From positions 1 to 64,000 of the forward strand of contig NZ_JACJTD010000012.1 of NCBI RefSeq assembly GCF_014698505.1: a DNA stretch of 64,000 nt. The letters run 5' to 3'. Shown piece after piece: positions 18,145-26,406 of this stretch. Both the position numbers and the translations under genes were made by a program. Below the pieces are notes generated by a model. The model worked only from the letters and a program-made list of their open reading frames with translations. It was not told where the DNA came from and did not search any database. How positions within the stretch are numbered: position 1 is the first letter of the stretch; each line of letters opens with the position of its first letter. This DNA comes from Nostoc foliaceum FACHB-393. GTDB taxonomy: Bacteria; Cyanobacteriota; Cyanobacteriia; Cyanobacteriales; Nostocaceae.

Positions 18145-19113
18145 ATGGAATCTATGAAAGCAGCCGTATTAACTGCGTTTGGTGATGCTGAGAAGTTTGA
18201 GATTCAAACTGTTCCCATACCAACACTGAAGGCGAATCAGGTGTTAGTCAGAGTTTGTGCAACCTCGATTAACCCGGTCGATTACCAAACTCGTCGTGGT
18301 GATTACAAGGAACTGGTTCAATTACCTGCCATCCTTGGAGTCGATGTTTCAGGGGTGATTGAGGCAATTGGCGAAGCTGTGACCGATTTCAAGGTGGGAG
18401 ACAACGTGTATTACTCGCCGCAAATTTTTGGAGAATTCGGTAGCTACGCTCAGTATCATGTGGCTGATGCAGCGATTGTTGCATTGAAGCCTGCAAATCT
18501 ATCGCACATTGAAGCAGCTTCTTTTCCGCTTGCAGGCGGGACTGCTTGGGATTGTCTAGTGACTAGGGGCAATCTACAAGTTGGTGAAACAGTTCTCATC
18601 CATGCGGGTGCGGGTGGAGTGGGTTCGATCGCAGTTCAACTCGCCAAAGCGATAGGGGCATACGTCTTTGCGACGTGTAGTTCTAGAAACCGAGATTTCG
18701 TGACAGAACTGGGCGCAGATCGGGTGATTGATTACAAAAATGAAGATTACGTAGAAGTCATTCGTCAAGAAACAAATGGACTGGGTGTGGATTTAGTTCT
18801 AGATACGATCGGCAAAGAAACAATTCAGCGTAGTCTAGAAATCATCCGTCCCTTTGGCAGGCTTACAAGCATTGTAGACATTGCAATACCGCAATCGCTT
18901 CTTGAAGCATGGGGTAAGAATCTGACGATTCATTTTGTTTTTTCACCCCAGTACCGAGCAAAATTAGAGGCTTTGACAAAACTCATCGAGCGTCATCAGC
19001 TTCGCCCAGTGATTGATTCAGTATTTTCTTGGGATCAGGTCGTTCTGGCACATCAGCGTATAGAGCAGGGAGGAACACGGGGCAAACTTGTGCTGAAGTT
19101 TACAGATAACTAG
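18145..19113 (+). CDS. Zinc-less quinone-oxidoreductase-type MDR protein
   Basis: The 322-residue medium-chain dehydrogenase/reductase has a GroES-like N-terminal domain with ATSINPVDYQTRRGD and LGVDVSGVIEAIG. The Rossmann domain carries AGAGGVGSIAVQLAKAIGA. The structural and catalytic zinc cysteines of alcohol dehydrogenases are absent, so NADPH:quinone reductase or enone reductase activity is the likely role. ATG 18145 follows caaggagag at a good distance; TTG 18136 and ATG 18154 are alternatives. A 30-bp scrap matching codons near its N terminus (TLKANQVL) occurs at 20016-20045. Confidence 0.9.
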   Translation: MESMKAAVLTAFGDAEKFEIQTVPIPTLKANQVLVRVCATSINPVDYQTRRGDYKELVQLPAILGVDVSGVIEAIGEAVTDFKVGDNVYYSPQIFGEFGSYAQYHVADAAIVALKPANLSHIEAASFPLAGGTAWDCLVTRGNLQVGETVLIHAGAGGVGSIAVQLAKAIGAYVFATCSSRNRDFVTELGADRVIDYKNEDYVEVIRQETNGLGVDLVLDTIGKETIQRSLEIIRPFGRLTSIVDIAIPQSLLEAWGKNLTIHFVFSPQYRAKLEALTKLIERHQLRPVIDSVFSWDQVVLAHQRIEQGGTRGKLVLKFTDN

Positions 19114-19201
19114 ACCAGCTTTACGGCGTTAGTAATTGCTAAACGGATCGGAGTTTGATTGTGTGCTGAAGGTCAACATTGATTGGAACAGGAGAAACAG
19201 G

Positions 19202-19957
19202 ATGATACTGCAAGATAAAGTGGCGTTAGTCACTGGTGGTACATCAGGAATTGGTCGTGCAACCGCGATCGCTTATGCCCAACAACAAGCAAAGGTGGTG
19301 GTGGTAGGTCGTCGAATGGATGAAGGTGAAGAAACGGTTCGATTGATTCAGGAAGCTGACGGAGAGGCGATTTTTGTGCAAGCAGATGTCACGAAAGAAG
19401 CCGATGTTAAAGCAATGGTTGATAAAGCGGTTAGCGTTTTTGGTCGCTTAGACATTGCCTTTAATAATGCAGGAACTGTCGGCGAAAATCCCTCATTGAT
19501 TGAGCAAACAGAAGCGGAATACGATCGCACGATGAACGTCAATGTCAAAGGCGTTTGGTTGTCGATGAAATATGAAATTGCTCAGATGTTGAAACAGGGA
19601 AGTGGTGCAATCGTCAATACATCATCTGGGGCTGGAGTCGTTGCAGTTCCTACCCAATCCCTCTACACCGCGAGTAAACATGCAGTAGTAGGCTTAACAA
19701 AAGCCGCCGCGCTCCAATATGCCAAAGCGGGGATTCGCATCAATGTCGTTGCACCAGCAGCAATCGAAACAGATATGTTTGAAGCAGCTACAGGTGGGCA
19801 GGATGAAGCCAAAGCTTACATAACAGGACTTCACCCGATCGGACGAATTGGAACACCGCTTGAAGTTGCAAATGCAGTCTTGTTTTTATCATCTGACCTG
19901 GCATCGTTCGTAACAGGTGAAACGTTGATGGTAGATGGCGGGTATGTAGCGCAGTAG
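19202..19957 (+). CDS. SDR-family oxidoreductase (intact paralogue)
   Basis: This is a 251-residue classical SDR with TGGTSGIG, NNAG, NTSSGAG and YTASK, ending VTGETLMVDGGYVAQ. It is nearly identical to the 15543 gene except for the latter's 27-residue duplication and the insertion of GGQ here. The ATG follows acaggagaaacag. The same leader and first 24 codons occur in the SDR remnant at 14421, so this gene family has been copied repeatedly inside the island. NAD(P)H-dependent oxidation or reduction of a small alcohol or ketone is expected; the substrate is unknown. Confidence 0.92.
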   Translation: MILQDKVALVTGGTSGIGRATAIAYAQQQAKVVVVGRRMDEGEETVRLIQEADGEAIFVQADVTKEADVKAMVDKAVSVFGRLDIAFNNAGTVGENPSLIEQTEAEYDRTMNVNVKGVWLSMKYEIAQMLKQGSGAIVNTSSGAGVVAVPTQSLYTASKHAVVGLTKAAALQYAKAGIRINVVAPAAIETDMFEAATGGQDEAKAYITGLHPIGRIGTPLEVANAVLFLSSDLASFVTGETLMVDGGYVAQ

Positions 19958-20089
19958 TCGATCAACAGTGCGAAACGTTGCATCCAAGTCGCGATCGACA
20001 CCGATATGTTCTCACACCAATACTGAAGGCGAATCAGGTGTTATGCAGCGAGAAGGTTCGTGTTTGAGTTCTTAAAAAGGAGGTTTGCT
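19958..20089 (+). pseudogene. SDR 3' flank and quinone-reductase scrap
   Basis: The first part (cagtgcgaaacgttgc and cgatcgacaccgatatg) repeats the region downstream of the 15543 SDR. It is followed at 20016-20045 by a piece matching the 18145 quinone-reductase gene (ctgaaggcgaatcaggtgtt). No coding capacity remains. The aaaaaggagg ribosome site of the next gene begins at about 20075. Confidence 0.6.
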
Positions 20090-20773
20090 ATGAAGATTCT
20101 CATTGTTCTCACGTCTCATGACCAACTTGGCGATACCGGAAAGAAAACTGGTTTCTGGCTGGAAGAGTTTGCTGCTCCCTATTACGTGCTGAAGGATGCG
20201 GGAGCAGCGATCACGCTAGCCTCACCGAAGGGCGGTCTGCCGCCGCTCGATCCGAAAAGCGAGATGCCCGACTTCCAGACCGAATTAACGAAGCGCTTCC
20301 GCACAGACACTGGAGCGCAGGCTGAACTTGCCAACACGAAAAAGCTAGCCGACGTGTCCGCAGACGATTTCGACGCAGTTTTCTACCCCGGCGGACATGG
20401 CCCGATGTGGGATATGCCCGACAACGCGACATCCATCGCACTGATCGAAGCCTTCGTGAAGGCCGACAAGCCAATCGGTGCAGTGTGTCACGCGCCAGTT
20501 GCGTTGGTCAATGTGCGCGGAAAGGACAGTGAGTATCTAATCAAAGGCAAGCGCGTGACCGGGTTCACGAATGCAGAAGAAGAAGCGGTGGGCTTGACCG
20601 CGGTCGTACCTTTTTTGTTGGAAGACCGACTAAAGGAACGGGGTAGCATCTACAGTAAAACCGCCAACTGGGCCCCCTATGTCCAAGTGGACGGGAAGCT
20701 CGTGACTGGACAGAATCCGGCATCTTCGGAACCCGCAGCGGAAGAGTTGCTGAAGTTGCTTCGCTCTGTTTGA
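20090..20773 (+). CDS. DJ-1/PfpI-family protein (glyoxalase III/Hsp31-like)
   Basis: The protein has 227 residues and the type-1 glutamine-amidotransferase fold. A Glu in FWLEEFAAPYYVL, the nucleophile elbow IGAVCHAPVALV with the catalytic Cys and adjacent His, and YPGGHGPMWD are typical of the DJ-1/Hsp31 subgroup, whose members convert methylglyoxal to lactate or act as deglycase/chaperone. The start is ATG 20090, seven bases after aaaaaggagg, one of the best ribosome sites in the window. Its GC-rich codon use (ccgccgctcgatccg-like strings) contrasts with its neighbours and suggests transfer. Confidence 0.9.
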   Translation: MKILIVLTSHDQLGDTGKKTGFWLEEFAAPYYVLKDAGAAITLASPKGGLPPLDPKSEMPDFQTELTKRFRTDTGAQAELANTKKLADVSADDFDAVFYPGGHGPMWDMPDNATSIALIEAFVKADKPIGAVCHAPVALVNVRGKDSEYLIKGKRVTGFTNAEEEAVGLTAVVPFLLEDRLKERGSIYSKTANWAPYVQVDGKLVTGQNPASSEPAAEELLKLLRSV

Positions 20774-20778
20774 TCTGT

Positions 20779-20875
20779 GCGGTAGTAGGCTTAACAAAAG
20801 CTGCTGCTCTCCAATATGCCAAAGCAGGTATTCACATCAATGTCGTTGCACCAGCAGCAATCGAAACAGATATAA
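20779..20875 (+). pseudogene. Internal SDR fragment
   Basis: The stretch translates to VVGLTKAAALQYAKAGIHIN and VVAPAAIETDI, which is the helix and strand after the SDR active site. It is close to the same region of the 19202 gene. It starts within a few bases of the DJ-1 stop and runs into the leader of the flavoprotein gene. No start or end of an SDR is present. Confidence 0.9.
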
Positions 20876-20908
20876 GTGACTGTCTATCCAGTTGGAGAAC
20901 AGAAAAAG

Positions 20909-21829
20909 ATGATGAACCAAAACAAAGAGATTTACGAGTGCGTCATTGTCGGTGGCGGTTCTGCTGGACTCAGTGCGGCACTGCTTTTAGGCAGAAGTCG
21001 CCGTCGCGTGTTAGTCTGCGACAAAGGGAATCCGCGTAACGCTCCCGCACACGAGTCGCACAGTTTTTTCACCCGCGATGGCATCAGTCCACATGAACTT
21101 TTGAGCATCGGGCGCGACCAACTCAAACCTTATAAAAGCGTTGAATTTCAAGCGATCGGGGTCAAGGAAATTAACCCATCCGGCAATCAATTTGAAGTTG
21201 TGTTTGAGGATGGCACGATTAAAAAAACGCGCAAAATTTTGCTGGCTTTCGGGGTAATGGATGAATTTCCAGCTCTCGAAAACTTTGGTGATTTCTGGGG
21301 CAAAAGCGTGTTTCATTGTCCCTATTGCCATGCCTGGGAAGTGCGCGACGAGCCGCTTGCCGTTGTTGGAAATGGCGAAACGGGAATCGAAATGGCGGCA
21401 TTGCTGAAAAATTGGAGTGCTGATTTAGTCCTCTGCACCAACGGCAAAGCCGATCTAACCGCTGATCAAAGGACACTCTTGGAAAACCACAAAATCCTTG
21501 TTCGCGAAGAGAAAATTATCCGACTCGAAGGCGATAACGGACAATTAGAAAACATCGTTTTTGAGACAAACGAGAAAATTGCGCGTCGCGGAATACTGAT
21601 CCGACTAAAGCAAACACTCCGTTCAAACCTAGCTGAAAAGTTAGGCTGTGAGTTGAATGAATTCAATTTAATAAAGACGACCAATGTTTTTAACGAAACT
21701 AGCGTCAAAGGCATTTATGCGGCAGGTGACATCACTTCACCCATGCAAGTGATCTCCGCTGCTGTTTTTCAGGGTAGCGTTGCTGCTGGCGGCTTAAATC
21801 ACTCTCTGATTATGGAAGATTTCGTCTAA
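20909..21829 (+). CDS. Thioredoxin-reductase-like FAD/NAD(P) oxidoreductase
   Basis: The 306-residue flavoprotein has an N-terminal dinucleotide motif VIVGGGSAGLSAA, the redox pair in HCPYCHAWE, an NAD(P)-site glycine motif VVGNGETGIEMA and a second FAD motif GIYAAGDITSP. This is the low-molecular-weight thioredoxin reductase architecture. The histidine- and tryptophan-rich environment of the CPYC site places it with the thioredoxin-reductase-like group whose partner is uncertain. ATG 20909 is chosen (a second ATG follows directly); GTG 20876 lies within SDR debris. No thioredoxin gene is adjacent. Confidence 0.9.
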   Translation: MMNQNKEIYECVIVGGGSAGLSAALLLGRSRRRVLVCDKGNPRNAPAHESHSFFTRDGISPHELLSIGRDQLKPYKSVEFQAIGVKEINPSGNQFEVVFEDGTIKKTRKILLAFGVMDEFPALENFGDFWGKSVFHCPYCHAWEVRDEPLAVVGNGETGIEMAALLKNWSADLVLCTNGKADLTADQRTLLENHKILVREEKIIRLEGDNGQLENIVFETNEKIARRGILIRLKQTLRSNLAEKLGCELNEFNLIKTTNVFNETSVKGIYAAGDITSPMQVISAAVFQGSVAAGGLNHSLIMEDFV

Positions 21830-22131
21830 ATCAAGGTAATTCAATCTTCATCAGAACAAGCATCGTGGCTGGTCTAGTTTCATAGACCAAGAGAGTAGGG
21901 AAAGTCATGCGTGTTAATTACATATCAAGTCTACAGAGCGATCTAATGATGCAGTCTTTGTGGTGGTGGGTTGGTAGCGCAGTAGTCGCTCGGCAGTGCG
22001 AGATGACAACACTTGCAGGCAAAGTTGCACTGATATAGCTGTAGCCAATTAGATTAGGACACAGACTATAAGTCAAGATAGTCGCTGTAAAACAACCATC
22101 ATTAATCACGTAACTAAAAAGGAGTTTGATC
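21830..22131. other. Intergenic region with SDR start and end scraps
   Basis: A perfect 7-bp hairpin (tggtcta/tagacca) lies at 21870-21889. At about 21957-22005 the string gtagcgcagtagtcg and cagtgcgaga repeats the 3' end and flank of the 15543 and 19202 SDR genes. It is followed at 22003-22038 by MTTLAGKVALI and a stop, an SDR N-terminal scrap. The ribosome site aaaaaggag of the next gene lies at 22116-22124. Confidence 0.6.
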
Positions 22132-23010
22132 GTGCAGAAAATCGCACTTGACACTATCACTGAAGCCGTCATTAATCATGGCGATCGCGGCAAATCTCAC
22201 CCGCGACTGTATGAAATTTACACGAGCTTGGTTCGACATTTGCATGACTTTGTGCGTGAGGTGAATCTGACCCAATCAGAATTGCAGCAGGGACGTAATT
22301 TTCTCAACTCTGCAAGTCATCACACTCAAGAGATTCCCACTGGAGAGATCCATGTGTTGACGGATCTACTAGGGATCTCAGAGTTGGTAGAATTGCTGCA
22401 CGATGCCCATCGCAGTACAGAAAGCAATTTAGAAGGACCCTTGTATGTGCCGAATGCACCAGAACGGCAGATGGGCGATCGCTTGGGTATTGATACAGAG
22501 GGAGATTCACTTTTCCTGTCAGGCAGGGTTTTAGATTTGAACGGTCAACCGATCGCCAATGCTCTGATTGATGTTTGGCAACCCAATTCCAAAGGATTAT
22601 ATGATGTCCAAGAGCCGTCTCAGCCCTTGGGGAATTTTCGCGCACGTTTCAAAACGAACAAGAGTGGAAAGTATATGTTTGAAACCGTCGTGCCACTAGG
22701 TTACAAAGTGCCAAGCAGTGGTCCATCTGGCGAGTTGCTGGGACTCTTGGGACGGCATCCCTGGCGGGCGGCTCACATCCATTTCAAACTCAGTGCTCCG
22801 GAGTACACTCCACTGACAACACAAATTTTTATTGCTGGCGATCCTCACCTGGATTCAGATACAACCTTTGCCGTGCGATCGGCGATCGTTGAATTACAAA
22901 AGCACGAAGCGCTAGACGAACTCAAGGCACACAATCAAAGTAAACTGTTTTACACGACTGAGTTTGATTTTGTGTTGAAACCCGCTACTCTCTCTAGCAG
23001 AGAATTATAA
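22132..23010 (+). CDS. Intradiol ring-cleavage dioxygenase (catechol/hydroxyquinol 1,2-dioxygenase type)
   Basis: The protein has 292 residues. The helical N-terminal domain (about 1-100) matches the dioxygenase_N family. The catalytic beta domain has the four expected Fe(III) ligands: Tyr in GLYD, Tyr in LGYKVP, and both His in AAHIHFKL. DVWQPNSKGLYD is diagnostic. It would open catechol-type rings to cis,cis-muconate derivatives with O2, in the cytoplasm. I chose GTG 22132, eight bases after aaaaaggag. No muconate-cycloisomerase or other ortho-pathway genes are nearby, so the physiological substrate is open. Confidence 0.92.
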   Translation: MQKIALDTITEAVINHGDRGKSHPRLYEIYTSLVRHLHDFVREVNLTQSELQQGRNFLNSASHHTQEIPTGEIHVLTDLLGISELVELLHDAHRSTESNLEGPLYVPNAPERQMGDRLGIDTEGDSLFLSGRVLDLNGQPIANALIDVWQPNSKGLYDVQEPSQPLGNFRARFKTNKSGKYMFETVVPLGYKVPSSGPSGELLGLLGRHPWRAAHIHFKLSAPEYTPLTTQIFIAGDPHLDSDTTFAVRSAIVELQKHEALDELKAHNQSKLFYTTEFDFVLKPATLSSREL

Positions 23011-23027
23011 AGCAACGGTTGCACACT

Positions 23028-23492
23028 ATGTATACACCATCAATCCAGAACAATCCGCTAATTGGCATTTGGAAGTTAATTTCTGCAACCGCCATTTACG
23101 CTGATGGAACGGTGACTCCAGACGTGTATGGAACTCATCCGGTTGGCTACATCACTTACACATCAGATGGTCACATGATGGTGATGTTTTCTAAGAGCGA
23201 TCGCCCATCGTTGAGTCAGGAAGTGCGATCGCCGCTGACTCCCCAGATGCAATCTTTACCCGTGGAAGAGCTTGCTCAAGCATTTACAACATTCAATGCT
23301 TACGCTGGAACTTATACGTTGAGTGGCAACACAGTAACTCACCAGATCAAAATTGCATCAATTCCTAATCGGGTCGGTACAACGTTAGTTCGCACCTTTA
23401 CTCTTAATGAGAGCCGACTAACGCTCGTGACACCGCCAGTCTTGAGTGATGGTGTTGAAGCGGTTTTTGAGCTGCTGTGGGAACGCATATAG
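23028..23492 (+). CDS. Lipocalin-like domain protein
   Basis: The 154-residue protein matches the lipocalin_5-like family: LIGIWKLISA at the N terminus, then GTHPVGYITYTSDGHMMVMF, and a late LSDGVEAVFELLWERI strand. There is no signal peptide, so it is cytoplasmic. Such proteins often sit beside oxidoreductases and are thought to bind small hydrophobic molecules. The start is ATG 23028, 17 bases after the dioxygenase stop, so the two may be co-transcribed. The function is not known. Confidence 0.8.
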   Translation: MYTPSIQNNPLIGIWKLISATAIYADGTVTPDVYGTHPVGYITYTSDGHMMVMFSKSDRPSLSQEVRSPLTPQMQSLPVEELAQAFTTFNAYAGTYTLSGNTVTHQIKIASIPNRVGTTLVRTFTLNESRLTLVTPPVLSDGVEAVFELLWERI

Positions 23493-23536
23493 CAAGTGGA
23501 GTTCGTTGTCGATGACGAAGTAGAGGCAAGTACGAT

Positions 23537-23663
23537 CGCTTTTCACTCACTGAAAACGTCGCTATCCTCGGTTATCTCGACGGACGAAACTGGCTCACTG
23601 GCGAACGATCAATTGCCGCTCCCTACCTGTTCGTCATTCTGCGCTGGGCGATCAACACTCAGG
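23537..23663 (+). pseudogene. Glutathione S-transferase fragment
   Basis: Read from 23537 the DNA gives RFSLTENVAILGYLDGRNWL and TGERSIAAPYLFVILRWA. These are two separated conserved blocks of a bacterial GST (the end of the thioredoxin domain and part of the helical domain) joined by deletion. No start or end is present. Confidence 0.7.
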
Positions 23664-23756
23664 CTGGTTGTCATTCCCGGCAGGCCGCACGCCATCAACT
23701 GGACTCACGCTGATCAGATCAATCCCCTGTTGCTGGACTTTCTTCAACAGGAATAA
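23664..23756 (+). pseudogene. C-terminal fragment of an alpha/beta hydrolase
   Basis: In another frame, joined to the GST piece, the DNA reads LVVIPGRPHAINWTHADQIN and PLLLDFLQQE before TAA. This is the catalytic-His end of an alpha/beta hydrolase. The two fragments form a chimera with no intact domain. Confidence 0.75.
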
Positions 23757-23783
23757 TCAGCGATCTGCTGCATTTCTGGCTTG

Positions 23784-23822
23784 CGAAAAAACTCTGTGAT
23801 TCACCCCGTTGATTCAGGCTCA
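23784..23822 (+). repeat. 39-bp direct repeat, left copy (matches 25252-25290)
   Basis: The string aaaaaact(c/g)tgtgattcacc, continuing ccgttga(t/g)tcag, occurs here and again at 25252-25290 with only about four differences. In the right copy it forms the tail of a rubredoxin fragment. The two copies flank the pirin gene and the small gene that overlaps it. Confidence 0.85.
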
Positions 23823-23862
23823 AATGATACACATACTTGTCTAGTTTTGAAGAGGCAATTCT

Positions 23863-24756
23863 ATGACTGTCCCCACTCAAACGTCTCGAACCGTTGCCGG
23901 AGTAATCAACAGCGTTGAAACACTCGAAGGGGCTGGATTTCTTGTACGTCGGCCCTTTCCCAAAAGTAGCTTCTCTGAATTTGACCCGTTTCTCCTCCTC
24001 GACGAGTTGGGGCCGATTAATCTAAAGCCGGGTCAGGCAAAAGGTGCACCCGATCATCCGCACCGGGGCTTTGAAATCGTCAGCTATGTCTTGGATGGAC
24101 GGTTAGAACACAAAGATTCTGCGGGGCACTCCGGGCTACTAAATCCAGGTGATGTCCAGTGGATGACAGCAGGTGCCGGGGTTGTGCATTCCGAGATGCC
24201 GGAGTCAATGTTTACCCAAACTGGTGGACGGCTCCACGGCATTCAACTATGGGTCAATCTGCCACAACGAGACAAAATGATGCCACCCCGCTATCAGGAA
24301 ATTCCAGCGGCTCACATTCCGGTAGCTCAAACCGAAGATCGGTCTGTGACGGTGCGGGTGATTGCGGGAGAAGCGTTAGGGGCAAAAGCCGTAATTCAGA
24401 CGCGCACGCCGATAATCTACCTCCACTTCACACTGCAACCAGGGGCAACGATGATCCAGCCTGTACCCAAAGAGTACAACGCCTTTGTCTATGTACTGGA
24501 GGGGTCTGGGTTGTTTGGGACAGAGCCAGCGCCTGGTGATGATGGGCAGATGGTGCTCTTTTCTCAAGATGGAGAAAATGTAGTGATTTCTAACCCTGCT
24601 GATGCTCAGCGTCCTCTAGATCTTCTGCTGATTGCAGGTGTAGCCCTTAACGAACCAGTCGTGCGCTACGGTCCGTTTGTAATGAACACTGAAGCTGAAA
24701 TCACCCAGGCGATCAACGACTACCAGGAAGGAAGGATGGGACGGATTGATGCTTAA
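23863..24756 (+). CDS. Pirin-family protein
   Basis: The 297-residue bicupin has the pirin signature GFLVRRPFPK, DHPHRGFEIVSYVLDG and VQWMTAGAGVVHSEMPE, with the His and Glu residues that bind the metal in the N-terminal cupin. The C-terminal cupin begins around residue 165. Bacterial pirins act as quercetin 2,3-dioxygenases or as modulators of metabolic enzymes; either is possible. The start is ATG 23863 with gaagagg upstream. Its stop overlaps the next gene, so the pair is probably translationally coupled. The pair is flanked by 39-bp direct repeats. Confidence 0.92.
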   Translation: MTVPTQTSRTVAGVINSVETLEGAGFLVRRPFPKSSFSEFDPFLLLDELGPINLKPGQAKGAPDHPHRGFEIVSYVLDGRLEHKDSAGHSGLLNPGDVQWMTAGAGVVHSEMPESMFTQTGGRLHGIQLWVNLPQRDKMMPPRYQEIPAAHIPVAQTEDRSVTVRVIAGEALGAKAVIQTRTPIIYLHFTLQPGATMIQPVPKEYNAFVYVLEGSGLFGTEPAPGDDGQMVLFSQDGENVVISNPADAQRPLDLLLIAGVALNEPVVRYGPFVMNTEAEITQAINDYQEGRMGRIDA

Positions 24757-25162
24757 CACATCTCAATATCAAATTAGTCAACGTCAACGCTTGAGTGAGT
24801 TACGAATCAAACTACTGCGTCTGCACAAGCTTTTACTAGAGACTGAGCGGATTACCTATGAGCAAGTTCGAGGGCACGTTTCTGGAGGTGAATTGCTACA
24901 ACTGGTGATTAGTCATGAGCAGTTTGCCTGGTTGCATCGACTCTCAGAATTGATTATCCAAATCGATGAGTTGCTTCATGCCGATGAACCTGTTACATCA
25001 GAGGCAATTGAAGCGATCGACAGTGACATTCGGACACTGCTCAGCCCCGATGAATCGGGCAATGAATTTGCCATGAAGTATAACACGGCGCTTCAACGCC
25101 ACCCAGATGTCGTGTTAGCTCATGCAGATGTCGTGATGTTGCTGACCTCTGACAGTATTTAA
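24749..25162 (+). CDS. Conserved-looking helical protein of unknown function, coupled to pirin
   Basis: The 137-residue protein starts at ATG 24749 and overlaps the pirin stop by 8 bp, with ggaaggatggg upstream. It is rich in Leu, Glu and His, with long amphipathic helices (LRIKLLRLHKLLLETERITYE) and no signal or membrane segment. I do not recognise a named domain. The tight overlap suggests it works with, or is regulated with, pirin. Confidence 0.75.
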   Translation: MLNTSQYQISQRQRLSELRIKLLRLHKLLLETERITYEQVRGHVSGGELLQLVISHEQFAWLHRLSELIIQIDELLHADEPVTSEAIEAIDSDIRTLLSPDESGNEFAMKYNTALQRHPDVVLAHADVVMLLTSDSI

Positions 25163-25180
25163 CCCGCTTAACCACAGTCT

Positions 25181-25282
25181 GGAATTGCTTCGGGAACAGC
25201 TTTTGAGGATCTGCCTGAAGATTGGTTCTGTCCAGCCTGTGGCACGAAGAATGTGAAAAAACTGTGTGATTCACCCCGTTGA
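25181..25282 (+). pseudogene. Rubredoxin C-terminal fragment
   Basis: Thirty-three codons read [20 protein letters not shown] and then [13 protein letters not shown] before TGA. LPEDWxCPxCG is the second metal knuckle of rubredoxin. The first knuckle (CxxC) is absent, so this cannot bind iron alone. Its tail is the right copy of the 39-bp direct repeat. Confidence 0.85.
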
Positions 25283-25290
25283 GTCAGACT
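25252..25290 (+). repeat. 39-bp direct repeat, right copy
   Basis: This is the partner of 23784-23822. The copy here ends the rubredoxin fragment, while the left copy has lost the rest of the rubredoxin sequence. The pair brackets 1.43 kb containing the pirin and 24749 genes. Confidence 0.85.
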
Positions 25291-25341
25291 CACACACTAG
25301 GGCGTGTCTGAAAAGTAAACATTGAATGGAGACTTATAGCG

Positions 25342-26007
25342 ATGTCTAAAAATTCAAAAATCGGACTGGAAGGACTGCTTCGTCCAGAAGATAGCATCCT
25401 GGTACTGATTGACCACCAGCCTTACCAGTTCACCAACCTGAACAGCCATGAACCTACGATGATCATTAACAATGTTATTGGTCTTGCTAAATCGGCAAAG
25501 TTGTTCAACGTACCCACAATCCTTACCACAGTAATTGAAGAGAGAGGAGGTTACATCATCAAGGGACTACAGGATGTTTTTCCCGATCAAAAACCGATCA
25601 ACCGCACTTTCATCAATACTTGGGAAGATTCAAACGTTACAGATGTAGTGAACAAAAGTGGCCGCAAGCAACTTATACTTGCTGCGCTTTGGACCGAGAT
25701 CTGTCTCGCAATGCCAGCAATCCAGGCGCTGGGTGAAGGTTATGAAGTATTCATCGTTACCGATGCTTCGGGCGGTGTTACTGCGGAAGCTCATGACATG
25801 GCGCTTCGTCGGATGGTTCAGGCGGGTGCAGTTCCAATCAACTGGATGGCTGTACTTGCTGAATGGCAACGTGACTGGGCACGCACAGAAACATCTGCGG
25901 GTGTATCAGAGATTCTTCTTGAGCATGGCGGTGCTAGTGCAGTGGCCCTTGCATGGGAACTTCAGCTCCTTGCAACAACCCCTCCAGTGACATCAGGTGG
26001 ACATTAA
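25342..26007 (+). CDS. Isochorismatase-family cysteine hydrolase
   Basis: The protein has 221 residues. The catalytic Asp lies in LVLIDHQPYQF and the nucleophile Cys in ALWTEICLAMPAI, followed by EVFIVTDASGGVT, the conserved strand of the family. It differs clearly from the two YcaC-like members at 10267 and 37045, for example with TFINTWED in place of GQINAWDN. The substrate is unknown. The start is ATG 25342, after ggagacttatagcg. The next sequence is an AraC remnant, not an operon partner. Confidence 0.88.
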   Translation: MSKNSKIGLEGLLRPEDSILVLIDHQPYQFTNLNSHEPTMIINNVIGLAKSAKLFNVPTILTTVIEERGGYIIKGLQDVFPDQKPINRTFINTWEDSNVTDVVNKSGRKQLILAALWTEICLAMPAIQALGEGYEVFIVTDASGGVTAEAHDMALRRMVQAGAVPINWMAVLAEWQRDWARTETSAGVSEILLEHGGASAVALAWELQLLATTPPVTSGGH

Positions 26008-26045
26008 TACTTGAGGTTTTCTCTACGGAAGCAACAAGTAAAATA

Positions 26046-26082
26046 GGAGACAGCATTTTGAAAAAGATAAAATACTGTCTCC
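26046..26082. terminator. 14-bp hairpin downstream of isochorismatase
   Basis: ggagacagcatttt (26046-26059) pairs with 26069-26082 at 13 of 14 positions around a 9-base loop. There is no T tract after it. It could end the isochorismatase transcript or be the scar of a small element at the edge of the AraC remnant. Confidence 0.5.
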
Positions 26083-26371
26083 GTCTCAAGCGTTAGTGAT
26101 TCATCTGTTGCGCCACTATTCTGAGGTCGTACAAATTATCATGCCTGAGAATAGAAGCTTAACTTACAGCCAATTGCAGCAGGCGATCGATTACATTCAT
26201 GCTCATCTGAATCGTGATTTATCCTTAGCCGAACTGGCAAGTGTAGTTAACATCAGCCCGACTTACTGTGCAAGTTTGTTTAAGCGAATGATGGGGATTT
26301 CGCCCCATCAGTACGTAATTCAACGGCGCGTGGAACAGGCAAATTTCTCCTCCAAAATTTACAGATTTTGA
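26069..26371 (+). pseudogene. AraC-type regulator remnant
   Basis: The frame reads QALVIHLLRHYS, a typical linker before the AraC HTH, then LQQAIDYIHAHLNRDLSLAE and LASVVNISPTYCASLFKRMM. The first helix-turn-helix is present. After RRVEQA the sequence departs from the family (NFSSKIYRF, stop), so the second HTH is missing, and no N-terminal sensor domain precedes it. A GTG at 26096 could start a 91-residue peptide, but a functional regulator is unlikely. Confidence 0.8.
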
Positions 26372-26406
26372 ACTTGCTCCGATTGTGTAATTGCAAGCCT
26401 AAACTT

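Noticed and set aside
24159..24539. 126-codon ORF inside the pirin gene
   Set aside because: It overlaps the conserved pirin cupin in another frame and has an unnatural composition.
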